Positions 7,936 through 13,982 of a DNA stretch of 14,116 nucleotides are shown here, one piece after another. The notes under the pieces were generated by a model. The model was given only the letters and a program-made list of their open reading frames with translations. It was not told the DNA's origin and did not search any database. This stretch comes from Petrotoga sp. UBA5851. GTDB taxonomy: Bacteria > Thermotogota > Thermotogae > Petrotogales > Petrotogaceae. The stretch covers positions 18,615 through 32,730 of the forward strand of contig DJGH01000067.1 of assembly GCA_002431635.1 (NCBI GenBank). The letters run 5' to 3'. The position numbers and the translations under genes were made by a program. How positions within the stretch are numbered: the first letter of the stretch is position 1; each line of letters starts with the position of its first letter.

Positions 7936-9615
7936 TTACTTTAAAACAGCAAGATCATCAATGAAAATGGACTGAGCAGCATCAATGTATATTCCAAACT
8001 TTATACCTTTGGTTTCTATTACATGAGGACCTTTCGAAATGTATACTATAAACTGTGATGGTGGATAAATTATTCCGTCTATTTTATACTCTCCTGAAGA
8101 ATAAGGTCTTATGGGAATTTTATCTTCAAATGTAAAATTAAGGTTTTTAATTTCCTGATCAGCTATATCTATTTTTTCAGTTTTTTCAATATTCTGATAT
8201 TTTACTGTCACAGTATGTCGTCCTGAAGATAAGGGATAGCCAAAAACACCAAAGTATCCTATGAGCTGGTTATCAATATATATCAGAGTACCGTCGACAT
8301 TGTTTATTACATTTACGAAACCATAGCCAGGTGACTCGATTATAAGAACATTATTTTTTCCTGACTCGGCAGAAATATTGTATTTTTTTGTAAGGCTTTC
8401 AAACTGAAAGGTCTGTTTTTTAGAAATAATATTTGCAATGAATTGTGCAGGTACTGTACTTATCTCATTTTGATAAGAGACGCTCTTTTTTTCTGAAGAG
8501 TAAAGATTCATAACTGTTATTTTATTTATGTCAATAATCTTTGGAGCTTTCTGGTCAAGCCTTATACCAAGCAGATCCGAAGTACTTTTGTTGTATATCT
8601 GAAGGAAATGTTCTTTTTTGTCAGCAACTATAAAAGATATACCTGACCCAAGGTTTATTCCGTCTAGATACACTTCTGCATTTTCTGTATTAAGAAGCTT
8701 GAAAGTTCTTATATCTTCCTCTAAACTTACAGTATAACTTATCTGAGGAGTAGCCTCACTTATGTTCGCAGAAAGCTTCTTAGGAGTATAAAGAGCTTTT
8801 GATACCGTAAACAGATGACTTCCCATAGGAATCTGCGCAGTAAAGGGAGTTATTCCAAGATACTCGTTATTCAACGTTACTAAAGCCCCAGAAGGTTCTG
8901 AAGAAAAAGATACCGCTGAAGCTTTTACCATTGTAAATACATAATCGTTTGTTTTAGAGTCGGTTTTAAAACTGAAATCCATATATCCAGGTGCTTTTAG
9001 TACAATATCTTTTCCCTCCAGGGCAATTAAAGCTGTCGCATAAGGAGTGGATCCCAGATTTTTTGAGCCTATAAAAATACTTGCATCAGAAGGTACAGAA
9101 GATATATATGCAAAGTCAGTTCTTTTGAGTGTAACAGATAACTTGTTTTCATAAAAAGGTCTTAAACCGATTGTAATTTTTTGGGAAACATATCCTGCCT
9201 GCTCTATCGTCAATTCCTTTATCGTAGAGGGCAGGTAAGTTTGGGTATCGTTAATAACTTTCTGGCGTATGTTATTGTTGTTGAACATGTAATTTATATA
9301 GAAACTGTCACTATTCGTTTTAATGTTGAGAATACTTAACGGAACCTGTAAAGCTGAAACCTCTACCTTTGAACCTTTGGTACCGGAAATATCTAATGAA
9401 TAATCTGAATATCCAGGCTTTTTAACTTCCAGCTTATGGGTTGTATCTGACAGATCTACGCTGTATACGGTCTTTTCAATGATTTTTTTAAAAATTCCAT
9501 CTATAAATACTGAACTTCCTTCTAAACCAGAAAGAGCAAGCGTAAATGAAAAAGATAATATGTATGCCAAAAGAATAAAAACCGTTAAAAAGAGTCTTTT
9601 ACCGATATTCCCCAC
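7936..9615 (-). CDS. PEGA-repeat exported protein
   Basis: A protein of 559 residues if started at the GTG at 9615, which has a GAGGTGG site 6 nt upstream. A longer GTG start at 9651 would lie deeper inside the marR gene and lacks such a site. The N-terminus (RLFLTVFILLAYILSFSF) is a signal peptide or membrane anchor. The rest is a chain of small beta domains of the PEGA type. Clear copies, in this numbering, are near 169-214 (SSVPSDASIFIGSKNLGSTP) and 235-276 (SSEPSGALVTLNNEYLGITP). Weaker ones lie near 25-72, 304-342 and 435-475 (NVDGTLIYIDNQLIGYFG...SSGRHTVTVKY). PEGA domains are common in surface and periplasmic proteins of diderm and S-layered bacteria, but their ligand is generally unknown. 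The 5' end overlaps marR by 17 nt and the stop lies 14 nt before the SLH gene. Confidence 0.85.
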   Translation of the reverse strand: MGNIGKRLFLTVFILLAYILSFSFTLALSGLEGSSVFIDGIFKKIIEKTVYSVDLSDTTHKLEVKKPGYSDYSLDISGTKGSKVEVSALQVPLSILNIKTNSDSFYINYMFNNNNIRQKVINDTQTYLPSTIKELTIEQAGYVSQKITIGLRPFYENKLSVTLKRTDFAYISSVPSDASIFIGSKNLGSTPYATALIALEGKDIVLKAPGYMDFSFKTDSKTNDYVFTMVKASAVSFSSEPSGALVTLNNEYLGITPFTAQIPMGSHLFTVSKALYTPKKLSANISEATPQISYTVSLEEDIRTFKLLNTENAEVYLDGINLGSGISFIVADKKEHFLQIYNKSTSDLLGIRLDQKAPKIIDINKITVMNLYSSEKKSVSYQNEISTVPAQFIANIISKKQTFQFESLTKKYNISAESGKNNVLIIESPGYGFVNVINNVDGTLIYIDNQLIGYFGVFGYPLSSGRHTVTVKYQNIEKTEKIDIADQEIKNLNFTFEDKIPIRPYSSGEYKIDGIIYPPSQFIVYISKGPHVIETKGIKFGIYIDAAQSIFIDDLAVLK

Positions 9616-10042
9616 TCTTAACCACCTCTTTGATTGTTTTTTGTAGCTCACTTAATTTTTCTATAAGTTCTTTTTCATTTCCCAACCTATCGATAACCGA
9701 TTGCATAACTTCCACTCTTTTTTTGATTACTTTTGTAATAAGTTCTCTCCCAGAATCAGTAAGTTTGATCCTGTATACTCTTTTGTCTTCTTCTGACTGC
9801 TCTCTGTCCAGAAAATAAAGTATTTCCAGTCTTTTTATCAGACCAGTTGTAGTACTTTTAGTTACTCCAAGATTTTTACTTATTTCACTTAACTTTTTCT
9901 CCCCGTCGAAGTATAATAGTTGTAATACATCAAACTGAGCAGGAGAAATGTCGTAATCTTTCAGAACTTTCCTTCCAGCTGCCCTGATGTTGAAACAGAT
10001 AGACCTTAAGATGCTTTCCATGTTTTCCGCGTTCTTATACAT
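9599..10042 (-). CDS. MarR-family winged-helix transcriptional regulator
   Basis: A 147-residue MarR-type repressor. N-terminal dimerisation helices are followed by the winged-helix core: YDISPAQFDVLQLLYFDGEK, LSEISKNLGVTKSTTTGLIKRLE (recognition helix in VTKSTTTGLIKRLE), then the wing LDREQSEEDKRVYRIKLTDSGREL with the conserved D-K-R-x-x-x-I-x-L-T-x-x-G pattern. Members bind palindromes as dimers and usually release DNA on binding small phenolic, lipid or antibiotic-like ligands, or on cysteine oxidation; here the only cysteine is near residue 16. It is the first gene of the eight-gene - strand operon. GGGGAGGT lies 6 nt before the ATG. An inverted repeat fitting a MarR operator lies 37 nt upstream (10079-10097), so autoregulation is likely and control of the divergent membrane-protein gene is possible. 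Confidence 0.92.
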   Translation of the reverse strand: MYKNAENMESILRSICFNIRAAGRKVLKDYDISPAQFDVLQLLYFDGEKKLSEISKNLGVTKSTTTGLIKRLEILYFLDREQSEEDKRVYRIKLTDSGRELITKVIKKRVEVMQSVIDRLGNEKELIEKLSELQKTIKEVVKSGEYR

Positions 10043-10072
10043 TTTGATACCTCCCCGAGTTTTAAAATTATT

Positions 10073-10101
10073 ATTATCACAAATTACAAGAATTTGTAGT
10101 A
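10073..10101 (-). promoter_or_regulatory. Candidate promoter of the marR operon, overlapping the operator
   Basis: On the - strand an extended -10 element, TGTGATAAT (10081-10073), precedes marR by about 30 nt. A weak -35 (ACTACA, 3/6) lies 16 nt further up. The inverted repeat at 10079-10097 falls between or on these elements, as expected for a repressor-controlled promoter. A second candidate extended -10 for the same operon, TGATAGAAT, lies at 10131-10123. Which one is used cannot be told by eye. Confidence 0.45.
10079..10097. promoter_or_regulatory. Candidate MarR operator, perfect inverted repeat
   Basis: ACAAATT (10079-10085) and AATTTGT (10091-10097) form a perfect 7-bp inverted repeat around the 5-bp spacer ACAAG. 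It lies in the 112-bp divergent region between marR and the membrane-protein gene. Its size and dyad symmetry fit the 16-20 bp operators of MarR dimers. Binding is inferred from position and symmetry only. Confidence 0.55.
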
Positions 10102-10108
10102 AAATAAT

Positions 10109-10145
10109 TACAATATATAGCTATTCTATCATAAAAATCTGGAGG
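10109..10145 (+). promoter_or_regulatory. Candidate -10 and ribosome site of the divergent membrane-protein gene
   Basis: TACAAT at 10109-10114 (5/6 to the -10 consensus) is the best -10 on the + strand before the membrane-protein gene. No good -35 is seen. A clear GGAGG at 10141-10145, 9 nt before the ATG at 10155, sets the start of that gene. Confidence 0.35.
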
Positions 10146-10154
10146 AACAAAGAA

Positions 10155-10631
10155 ATGAGTAAAAATATAACCATAACAGCTATGCTTTCTGTGCTGACTA
10201 TAATACTTTTTTCATGTCAGATGTTTATCCCTGTGTTAGGTATCTTTATTGCTTATTTTTCAATTATTCCACTAATGTTTATATATGAAATGACTAATAC
10301 TAAATATTTTTTTATGTCGCTTATTACATGCATATCGATGGTTATGATTCTGAACGATCCTTTTGGATGGATTTTCTTTGATCTGCTTCTGATTCCGCCC
10401 GCAGTAACCACTGTAGCAAAAAGCAAACTTCTCAAGGTGATAATGATCATTCCTATAGAGATAGGCTTTCTTCTCTTATTTAAGATACTTGTAGTAAATG
10501 GTTCAAAAATCGATATGATTTTATCAAATGTATGGTATATACTTGGTATACTGTTTTATTTTGCCGGTACTTTCTTTTATCGTAAAGCTTTTTTGGTATC
10601 AAAGTTGCTACTAAAAAAAATAAAGTACTAA
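10155..10631 (+). CDS. Small polytopic membrane protein, possibly ECF S-component or DUF2232-like
   Basis: A 158-residue, very hydrophobic protein with five or six likely membrane helices (about 5-22, 26-44, 51-66, 70-87, 93-114, 122-142) and a basic C-terminus (KLLLKKIKY). The start is the ATG behind the GGAGG site at 10141; an earlier in-frame ATG would add 56 residues crossing the marR promoter region and is rejected. The N-terminal pattern, polar TxxAMLSVLTIIL then PVLGIFIAYFSIIPLMFIYE, recalls substrate-binding S-components of ECF vitamin transporters and DUF2232 (YybS) proteins, but no diagnostic motif is present. No ECF ATPase or T-component is in the window. It is divergent from marR across a shared regulatory region, which makes it a candidate second target of that repressor. 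The function is unknown. Confidence 0.7.
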   Translation: MSKNITITAMLSVLTIILFSCQMFIPVLGIFIAYFSIIPLMFIYEMTNTKYFFMSLITCISMVMILNDPFGWIFFDLLLIPPAVTTVAKSKLLKVIMIIPIEIGFLLLFKILVVNGSKIDMILSNVWYILGILFYFAGTFFYRKAFLVSKLLLKKIKY

Positions 10632-10633
10632 TT

Positions 10634-10667
10634 TAACCAATTGGCATAAATTATGATAGAATATAAA
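10634..10667 (+). promoter_or_regulatory. Candidate argS promoter
   Basis: Two overlapping readings exist. One is an extended -10, TGATAGAAT (10654-10662), with TAACCA 17 nt upstream (10634-10639). The other is TTGGCA (10641-10646) with TATAAA (10662-10667) at a short 15-nt spacing. Either gives a leader of only about 25-30 nt before the argS ATG, which leaves no room for a T-box or attenuator. Confidence 0.5.
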
Positions 10668-10694
10668 TTATATATTTATTTAGGAGGAACAGTG

Positions 10695-12341
10695 ATGAGT
10701 ATACTAGAGACTATCCAGAAGATTATAGAAAAAGTTCTTGTTGATATGGGAATCTCACAGAGTCTGGATTTTAAAGTTGAAGTGCCTCCACAGGACGATT
10801 TAGGAGATTTTTCAACCAATGCAGCGTTTTTGTGCTCAAAAATATTGAGAAAATCTCCAAAGTTAGTTGCAGATGAGATATCTGAAAAGCTTAGACAGCA
10901 TGAGACATTTGTGAGGGTTGACAATATAAACGGTTTTATAAATATGTTTCTGAATCATGGTGTATATCAGATGGCATGTGCCGGAATAATAAGCAATCCT
11001 AGGAATATCGGTAAAAGCAATATCGGAAATGGCGAAAACATTCAATTTGAATTTGTAAGTCCCAATCCAACCGGACCACTTACAATTGCCCATGGAAGAC
11101 AGGCTGTTATAGGGGATGTTTTATGTAATATATTTGATGAAAGCGGTTACAATGTACAGAGAGAGCTTTATATAAATGATGCTGGACAACAGGTAGAATA
11201 CCTTTCAAAGTCTGTGTGGATAAGGTATAATGAACTTTTAGGCATTAAGTATGAGCTTCCTGAGGACGGCTATCATGGAGAGTATATTATAGATGTTGCA
11301 AAGGAATTTAAGAACGAATATGGTGAAAAATATAAAGATATATGGAATGATGAAGTAAATGATTTTTTCAAGGAGTACTCACTTAAAAAAATGCTTGCTA
11401 TGATAAAACAGACTCTGAAAAGACTTGGAGTAAATTTTGATGTCTACTTCAGTGAGAAGCTTCTCATAAAGGAAAAAATAGTAAGCAAAATACTGGATAC
11501 TTTGGAAAAATCCGACAGCACTTATGCGAAAGATGATGCAGTTTGGTTTAAAGTATCAAAGTATATTGAAGAGAACGATAAAGTTCTCATCAGATCGACT
11601 GACAATCGTGCAACCTACTTCTGTGACGATATAGCGTATCATTACTACAAGTATCATAGAGGTTTCACTAAGGTATACGATATCTGGGGAGCAGATCATC
11701 AAGGTCATATTCCGCGTATGAAAGCTTCAATGAAAGCTTTGGGGATACCAGACGATTTTTTCAATGTTATATTGCATCAGTTTGTTACACTAAAAAAAGG
11801 TGACGAGGTAGTTAGAATGTCCAAAAGAGCAGGGAATTTTGTTACTTTGGATGACCTTATAGAAGAAGTGGGAACGGATGCAACAAGATATTTTTTTGCT
11901 ATGATTGATCCTGACACTCCTATGAATTTTGACCTCGAACTTGCTGTAAAAAAATCTTCCGATAACCCAGTCTTTTATGTGCAGTATGCTCACGCAAGGA
12001 TAAGCAGTATCCTTAAACAGGCAGAAGAGCGCAAGATTGATTTTAAGATGTTCGAAGGGTTAAGTGAGGTAAAAGAGAAAGAAGAGCTTTTATTGATAAA
12101 AGAACTCTCTCTCTTTTCAAATGTGGTTGCAGAAGCAGCAAAGAACAAAAAAACGAACTTTATTACAACATATCTCGAAAAAGTGTCCAGCAGATTTCAT
12201 ACTTTTTATACTAAGCATTCTATTTTAAATACAGAGAATCCACAATTGATACAGGCTAGACTCAATATATGCCTTGCAACCAAAATAATACTTGAGAGAG
12301 GATTGGCTCTGCTCGGAGTCAGTGCTCCCGAAAAAATGTAA
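10695..12341 (+). CDS. argS: Arginyl-tRNA synthetase
   Basis: Class I aminoacyl-tRNA synthetase charging tRNA-Arg. The ATG at 10695 is chosen (548 residues) because AGGAGG lies 7 nt upstream; a start 42 nt earlier would begin before that site. In order there is an N-terminal tRNA D-loop-binding domain (about 1-85, with PPQDDLGDFSTNAAF). The catalytic fold begins at FEFVSPNPTGPLTIAHGRQA (118-137). Next come YINDAGQQVE (159-168), ADHQGHIPRMKA (333-344) and the KMSKS-loop equivalent RMSKRAG (374-380). A DALR anticodon-binding helical domain opens with VQYAHARISSIL (429-440). The signature usually reading H-x-G-H is T130-I-A-H133 here, so the first histidine and the glycine are replaced while the rest is intact. 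PC4-like follows 11 nt downstream. Confidence 0.96.
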   Translation: MSILETIQKIIEKVLVDMGISQSLDFKVEVPPQDDLGDFSTNAAFLCSKILRKSPKLVADEISEKLRQHETFVRVDNINGFINMFLNHGVYQMACAGIISNPRNIGKSNIGNGENIQFEFVSPNPTGPLTIAHGRQAVIGDVLCNIFDESGYNVQRELYINDAGQQVEYLSKSVWIRYNELLGIKYELPEDGYHGEYIIDVAKEFKNEYGEKYKDIWNDEVNDFFKEYSLKKMLAMIKQTLKRLGVNFDVYFSEKLLIKEKIVSKILDTLEKSDSTYAKDDAVWFKVSKYIEENDKVLIRSTDNRATYFCDDIAYHYYKYHRGFTKVYDIWGADHQGHIPRMKASMKALGIPDDFFNVILHQFVTLKKGDEVVRMSKRAGNFVTLDDLIEEVGTDATRYFFAMIDPDTPMNFDLELAVKKSSDNPVFYVQYAHARISSILKQAEERKIDFKMFEGLSEVKEKEELLLIKELSLFSNVVAEAAKNKKTNFITTYLEKVSSRFHTFYTKHSILNTENPQLIQARLNICLATKIILERGLALLGVSAPEKM

Positions 12342-12352
12342 GGGGGTTAACA

Positions 12353-12556
12353 ATGTACGAAATACAGAGAAATCCTACGGAAAAACTTATCATTCAGAAA
12401 AACGAGTTCAAAGGAAAAGAGTATATTGATATCCGGATTTTTTATGAGGACGAAGGTGAGTACAAACCAACAAAAAAAGGAGTCACATTTAATCCAGACC
12501 AGATCGATGAAGTTATAAAAGCTCTTGAAAGTATAAAAGAAGAGTCACAGAAATAG
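12353..12556 (+). CDS. PC4/p15-like single-stranded DNA-binding protein
   Basis: A 67-residue protein matching the transcriptional coactivator p15 (PC4) C-terminal domain as found in bacteria: FKGKEYIDIRIFYEDEGEYKPTKKGVTFNPDQIDEVIKALESI. The pattern is a curved beta-sheet (KEYIDIRIFY, YKPTKKGVTF) plus a C-terminal helix (PDQIDEVIKALESI). Family members dimerise and bind single-stranded nucleic acid; the bacterial physiological role is mostly undefined. Short length is normal for the family. An AGGGGG site lies 6 nt before the ATG and the argS stop is 11 nt upstream, so the two are almost certainly co-transcribed. Confidence 0.88.
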   Translation: MYEIQRNPTEKLIIQKNEFKGKEYIDIRIFYEDEGEYKPTKKGVTFNPDQIDEVIKALESIKEESQK

Positions 12557-12571
12557 AGTATGTTTAAGAAT

Positions 12572-12600
12572 TTGCGTCAATACAAATAAAAAGATATAAA
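12572..12600 (+). promoter_or_regulatory. Weak candidate promoter before the methyltransferase gene
   Basis: TTGCGT (12572-12577, 3/6) and TATAAA (12595-12600, 5/6) are spaced by exactly 17 nt. The TATAAA begins a 16-bp AT palindrome (12595-12610), so base composition may create this by chance. It would give a leader of over 100 nt before the ATG at 12727. Confidence 0.3.
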
Positions 12601-12623
12601 ATATTTTATAGTCACAGGTGTAG

Positions 12624-12640
12624 AGCCAAATATATTGGCT
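12624..12640 (+). terminator. Weak hairpin downstream of argS/PC4, possible terminator
   Basis: AGCCAA (12624-12629) and TTGGCT (12635-12640) make a perfect 6-bp stem around the 5-nt loop ATATA. What follows (TATTCTGTATAT) is T-rich but not an unbroken U-tract, so termination is possible but weak. It is the only GC-containing hairpin seen in the gap after the PC4-like gene. Confidence 0.35.
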
Positions 12641-12726
12641 TATTCTGTATATAGTATTTTAAAAGTTTTTTTCTAGTTATAAAGATTTGAGCTGATCGAA
12701 ACATAGTTTAAATTTAGGAGATAAAA

Positions 12727-13344
12727 ATGCTGGATAACAAAGGTTTTGATTTATGGGCTGATGGATATGACAAAGCAGTTAATATTTCTGATGAAGAAAA
12801 CAGATATCCTTTTGCCGGATATAAGAATGTTCTGTCGGAGATTTATCGTAAAGTATTAGAAAAGAATACGCCAAGCGTTCTTGATATTGGTTTTGGAACA
12901 GGTATTCTTACTGCTAAACTCTATGAGCAGGGATGCAAAATATATGGGCAGGATTTCTCTGCCAAAATGCTTGAGATCGCCAGTAAAAAGATGGAGCAGG
13001 CTCAGTTTTATCAGGGTGATTTCTCACATGGTCTGGTAAAACCTCTGAGAAAGTATACATATGATTTTATAATTGCAACCTACTCACTTCATCATCTTAC
13101 AGATAAAGAAAAAATATCATTTCTTAAAGAGTTAAAAGAATTACTTAAGGCAGATGGGATGATTATTGTCGGGGATATAGCATTTGAAACAAGGATTGAA
13201 TTGGAGAAATGCCGTATTGAAGCAGGACGAGAGTGGGATGATACTGAAGTATACTTTGTAGTCGATGAGTTGAAGAAGGAGTTGCCGGGATTAATGTTTG
13301 AAAGAACTTCATACTGTGCGGGAATATTATACTTAGAACACTGA
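12727..13344 (+). CDS. Class I SAM-dependent methyltransferase
   Basis: A 205-residue Rossmann-fold methyltransferase. Motif I is VLDIGFGTGILTAKLYEQG (51-69), followed by GQDFSAKMLEIASKK (74-88) for the strand-2 acidic end. DFIIATYSLHHLTDKEK (113-129) matches motif IV and the post-IV helix, and LLKADGMIIVGDIAFETR (139-156) matches the late strands. The N-terminus GFDLWADGYDKAVNISDEEN and the motif I context strongly recall small methyltransferases of Clostridia and related Firmicutes; this is recall, not a search. The substrate is unknown and small molecules are more likely than nucleic acid. AGGAG lies 6 nt before the ATG. It stands alone, with a 170-nt gap on the left and a hairpin on the right, so it looks like an independently acquired gene. 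Confidence 0.88.
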   Translation: MLDNKGFDLWADGYDKAVNISDEENRYPFAGYKNVLSEIYRKVLEKNTPSVLDIGFGTGILTAKLYEQGCKIYGQDFSAKMLEIASKKMEQAQFYQGDFSHGLVKPLRKYTYDFIIATYSLHHLTDKEKISFLKELKELLKADGMIIVGDIAFETRIELEKCRIEAGREWDDTEVYFVVDELKKELPGLMFERTSYCAGILYLEH

Positions 13345-13412
13345 ACGTCATTTTAAATCGATTAAACTTTGATAACCATTAATTCTGGTTTGTTCCATAG
13401 AAATTCTATACA

Positions 13413-13457
13413 CCTTAAAAAATTAAATGCCCATTTAGGGTATTTAATTTTTTAAGG
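13413..13457. terminator. 20-bp-stem hairpin between convergent genes, probable bidirectional terminator
   Basis: The arm at 13413-13432 (CCTTAAAAAATTAAATGCCC) pairs with 13438-13457 over 20 bp with one G-U wobble, closing the loop ATTTA. The core GCCC/GGGT is followed by T-rich sequence (ATTTAATTTTTT) inside the outer stem on both strands. It lies between the methyltransferase (+) and the ribbon-helix-helix gene (-), where a shared terminator is expected. Confidence 0.7.
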
Positions 13458-13538
13458 CAGCAAGTATAAGTGAAATACTCTGCACCTTTTAGTTTCAATT
13501 TTTTTGCCCAATATGTATGATTTGACTAATAAGAGAGC

Positions 13539-13748
13539 TTAAAGTGCGTTCTCAGAAGAAAAATTTTTAAGATTTTCTGCATTTTCTATTTCGTCAAACT
13601 TTTTAATTTCTTCTGCATTTTTAAGATAGAAACTCATCGCCTGATTAAGCACACTAGTTATTGTAATATGGTTTCTGGTTGCAAACTCTCGTATCTGTTC
13701 ATAAAGATTTGCGTCTAGATAAAGATTTACCTGCTTGACGTCACGCAT
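13539..13748 (-). CDS. Ribbon-helix-helix (CopG/Arc-type) DNA-binding protein, solitary
   Basis: A 69-residue protein with a short N-terminal beta strand (KQVNLYLDANLYEQIREFAT) followed by two helices (NLYEQIREFATRN and ITSVLNQAMSFYLKN), the ribbon-helix-helix layout of CopG-like repressors and many antitoxins. The acidic tail (about 47-69, FDEIENAENLKN...) would be the toxin-binding part in an antitoxin. No toxin ORF lies downstream (13458-13538 is empty) or upstream on the same strand, so it is either an orphan antitoxin or a stand-alone repressor. The AAGGAGG site is 11 nt from this ATG, longer than ideal, and a better-placed ATG in another frame lies 5 nt upstream. Confidence 0.7.
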   Translation of the reverse strand: MRDVKQVNLYLDANLYEQIREFATRNHITITSVLNQAMSFYLKNAEEIKKFDEIENAENLKNFSSENAL

Positions 13749-13753
13749 ATCAT
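13727..13753 (-). CDS. Possible 8-codon leader ORF overlapping the start of the ribbon-helix-helix gene
   Basis: The - strand ATG at 13753-13751 lies 6 nt after AGGAGG, better spaced than the real gene's ATG 5 nt later. It reads MICVTSSR and stops with TAA at 13729-13727, inside the ribbon-helix-helix coding sequence. It could tune initiation of that gene, or be coincidence. There is no evidence beyond spacing. Confidence 0.25.
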   Translation of the reverse strand: MICVTSSR

Positions 13754-13774
13754 GTCAATCCTCCTTCATCATAT

Positions 13775-13780
13775 ATTATA
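13775..13780 (-). promoter_or_regulatory. Candidate -10 box of the ribbon-helix-helix gene
   Basis: A perfect TATAAT on the - strand (13780-13775) lies 27 nt before the gene's ATG and just ahead of its AAGGAGG ribosome site. No convincing -35 is found at 16-19 nt. Confidence 0.5.
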
Positions 13781-13930
13781 CTTTGGATTTATGATAAGAC
13801 TTACGTGAATATAAATTAATTCTATCTTATATAGCTTAATAAAATGTAAATTTTAGGTAAATATAATTTTGATAAAAATCAACCATAGTAATAGCAAAGG
13901 AGCTATAGACTTTTTATACGCGAAAGTTTC

Positions 13931-13939
13931 TGATATAAT
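13931..13939 (+). promoter_or_regulatory. Extended -10 promoter of the exported-protein gene at the right edge
   Basis: TGATATAAT (13931-13939) combines a perfect -10 with the TG extension. The -35 region at 17 nt (TTTTTA, 13911-13916) is poor, as is usual with extended -10 promoters. The predicted leader is about 37 nt and includes GGAGG at 13972-13976, 6 nt before the ATG. Confidence 0.6.
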
Positions 13940-13982
13940 TTTAGTACATACGAAGATAAAAGAAAGGAATGGAGGAAAGAAA

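Noticed and set aside
9616..9651. GTG start at 9651 for the PEGA protein
   Set aside because: It lies deep in marR with no ribosome site. The GTG at 9615 has GAGGTGG at 6-nt spacing and begins directly before the signal peptide.
9987..10154. 56-residue N-terminal extension of the membrane protein from an ATG at 9987
   Set aside because: It would be antisense to the marR start and cross the operator and promoter. The ATG at 10155 has a good GGAGG site.
10632..10694. T-box or amino-acid-responsive leader before argS
   Set aside because: The whole gap is only 63 nt and contains the promoter, so it is too short for such an element.
12595..12610. 16-bp perfect palindrome TATAAAATATTTTATA as an operator or attachment site
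   Set aside because: It is made only of A and T in an AT-rich gap, so chance is likely. There is no second copy or linked regulator.
13458..13538. Toxin gene partner for the ribbon-helix-helix protein
   Set aside because: No ORF with a start and ribosome site is present on either strand in this 81-nt stretch.
13891..13906. Small inverted repeat ATAGC/GCTAT before the exported-protein gene
   Set aside because: A 5-bp stem is too short to support as a terminator or operator.
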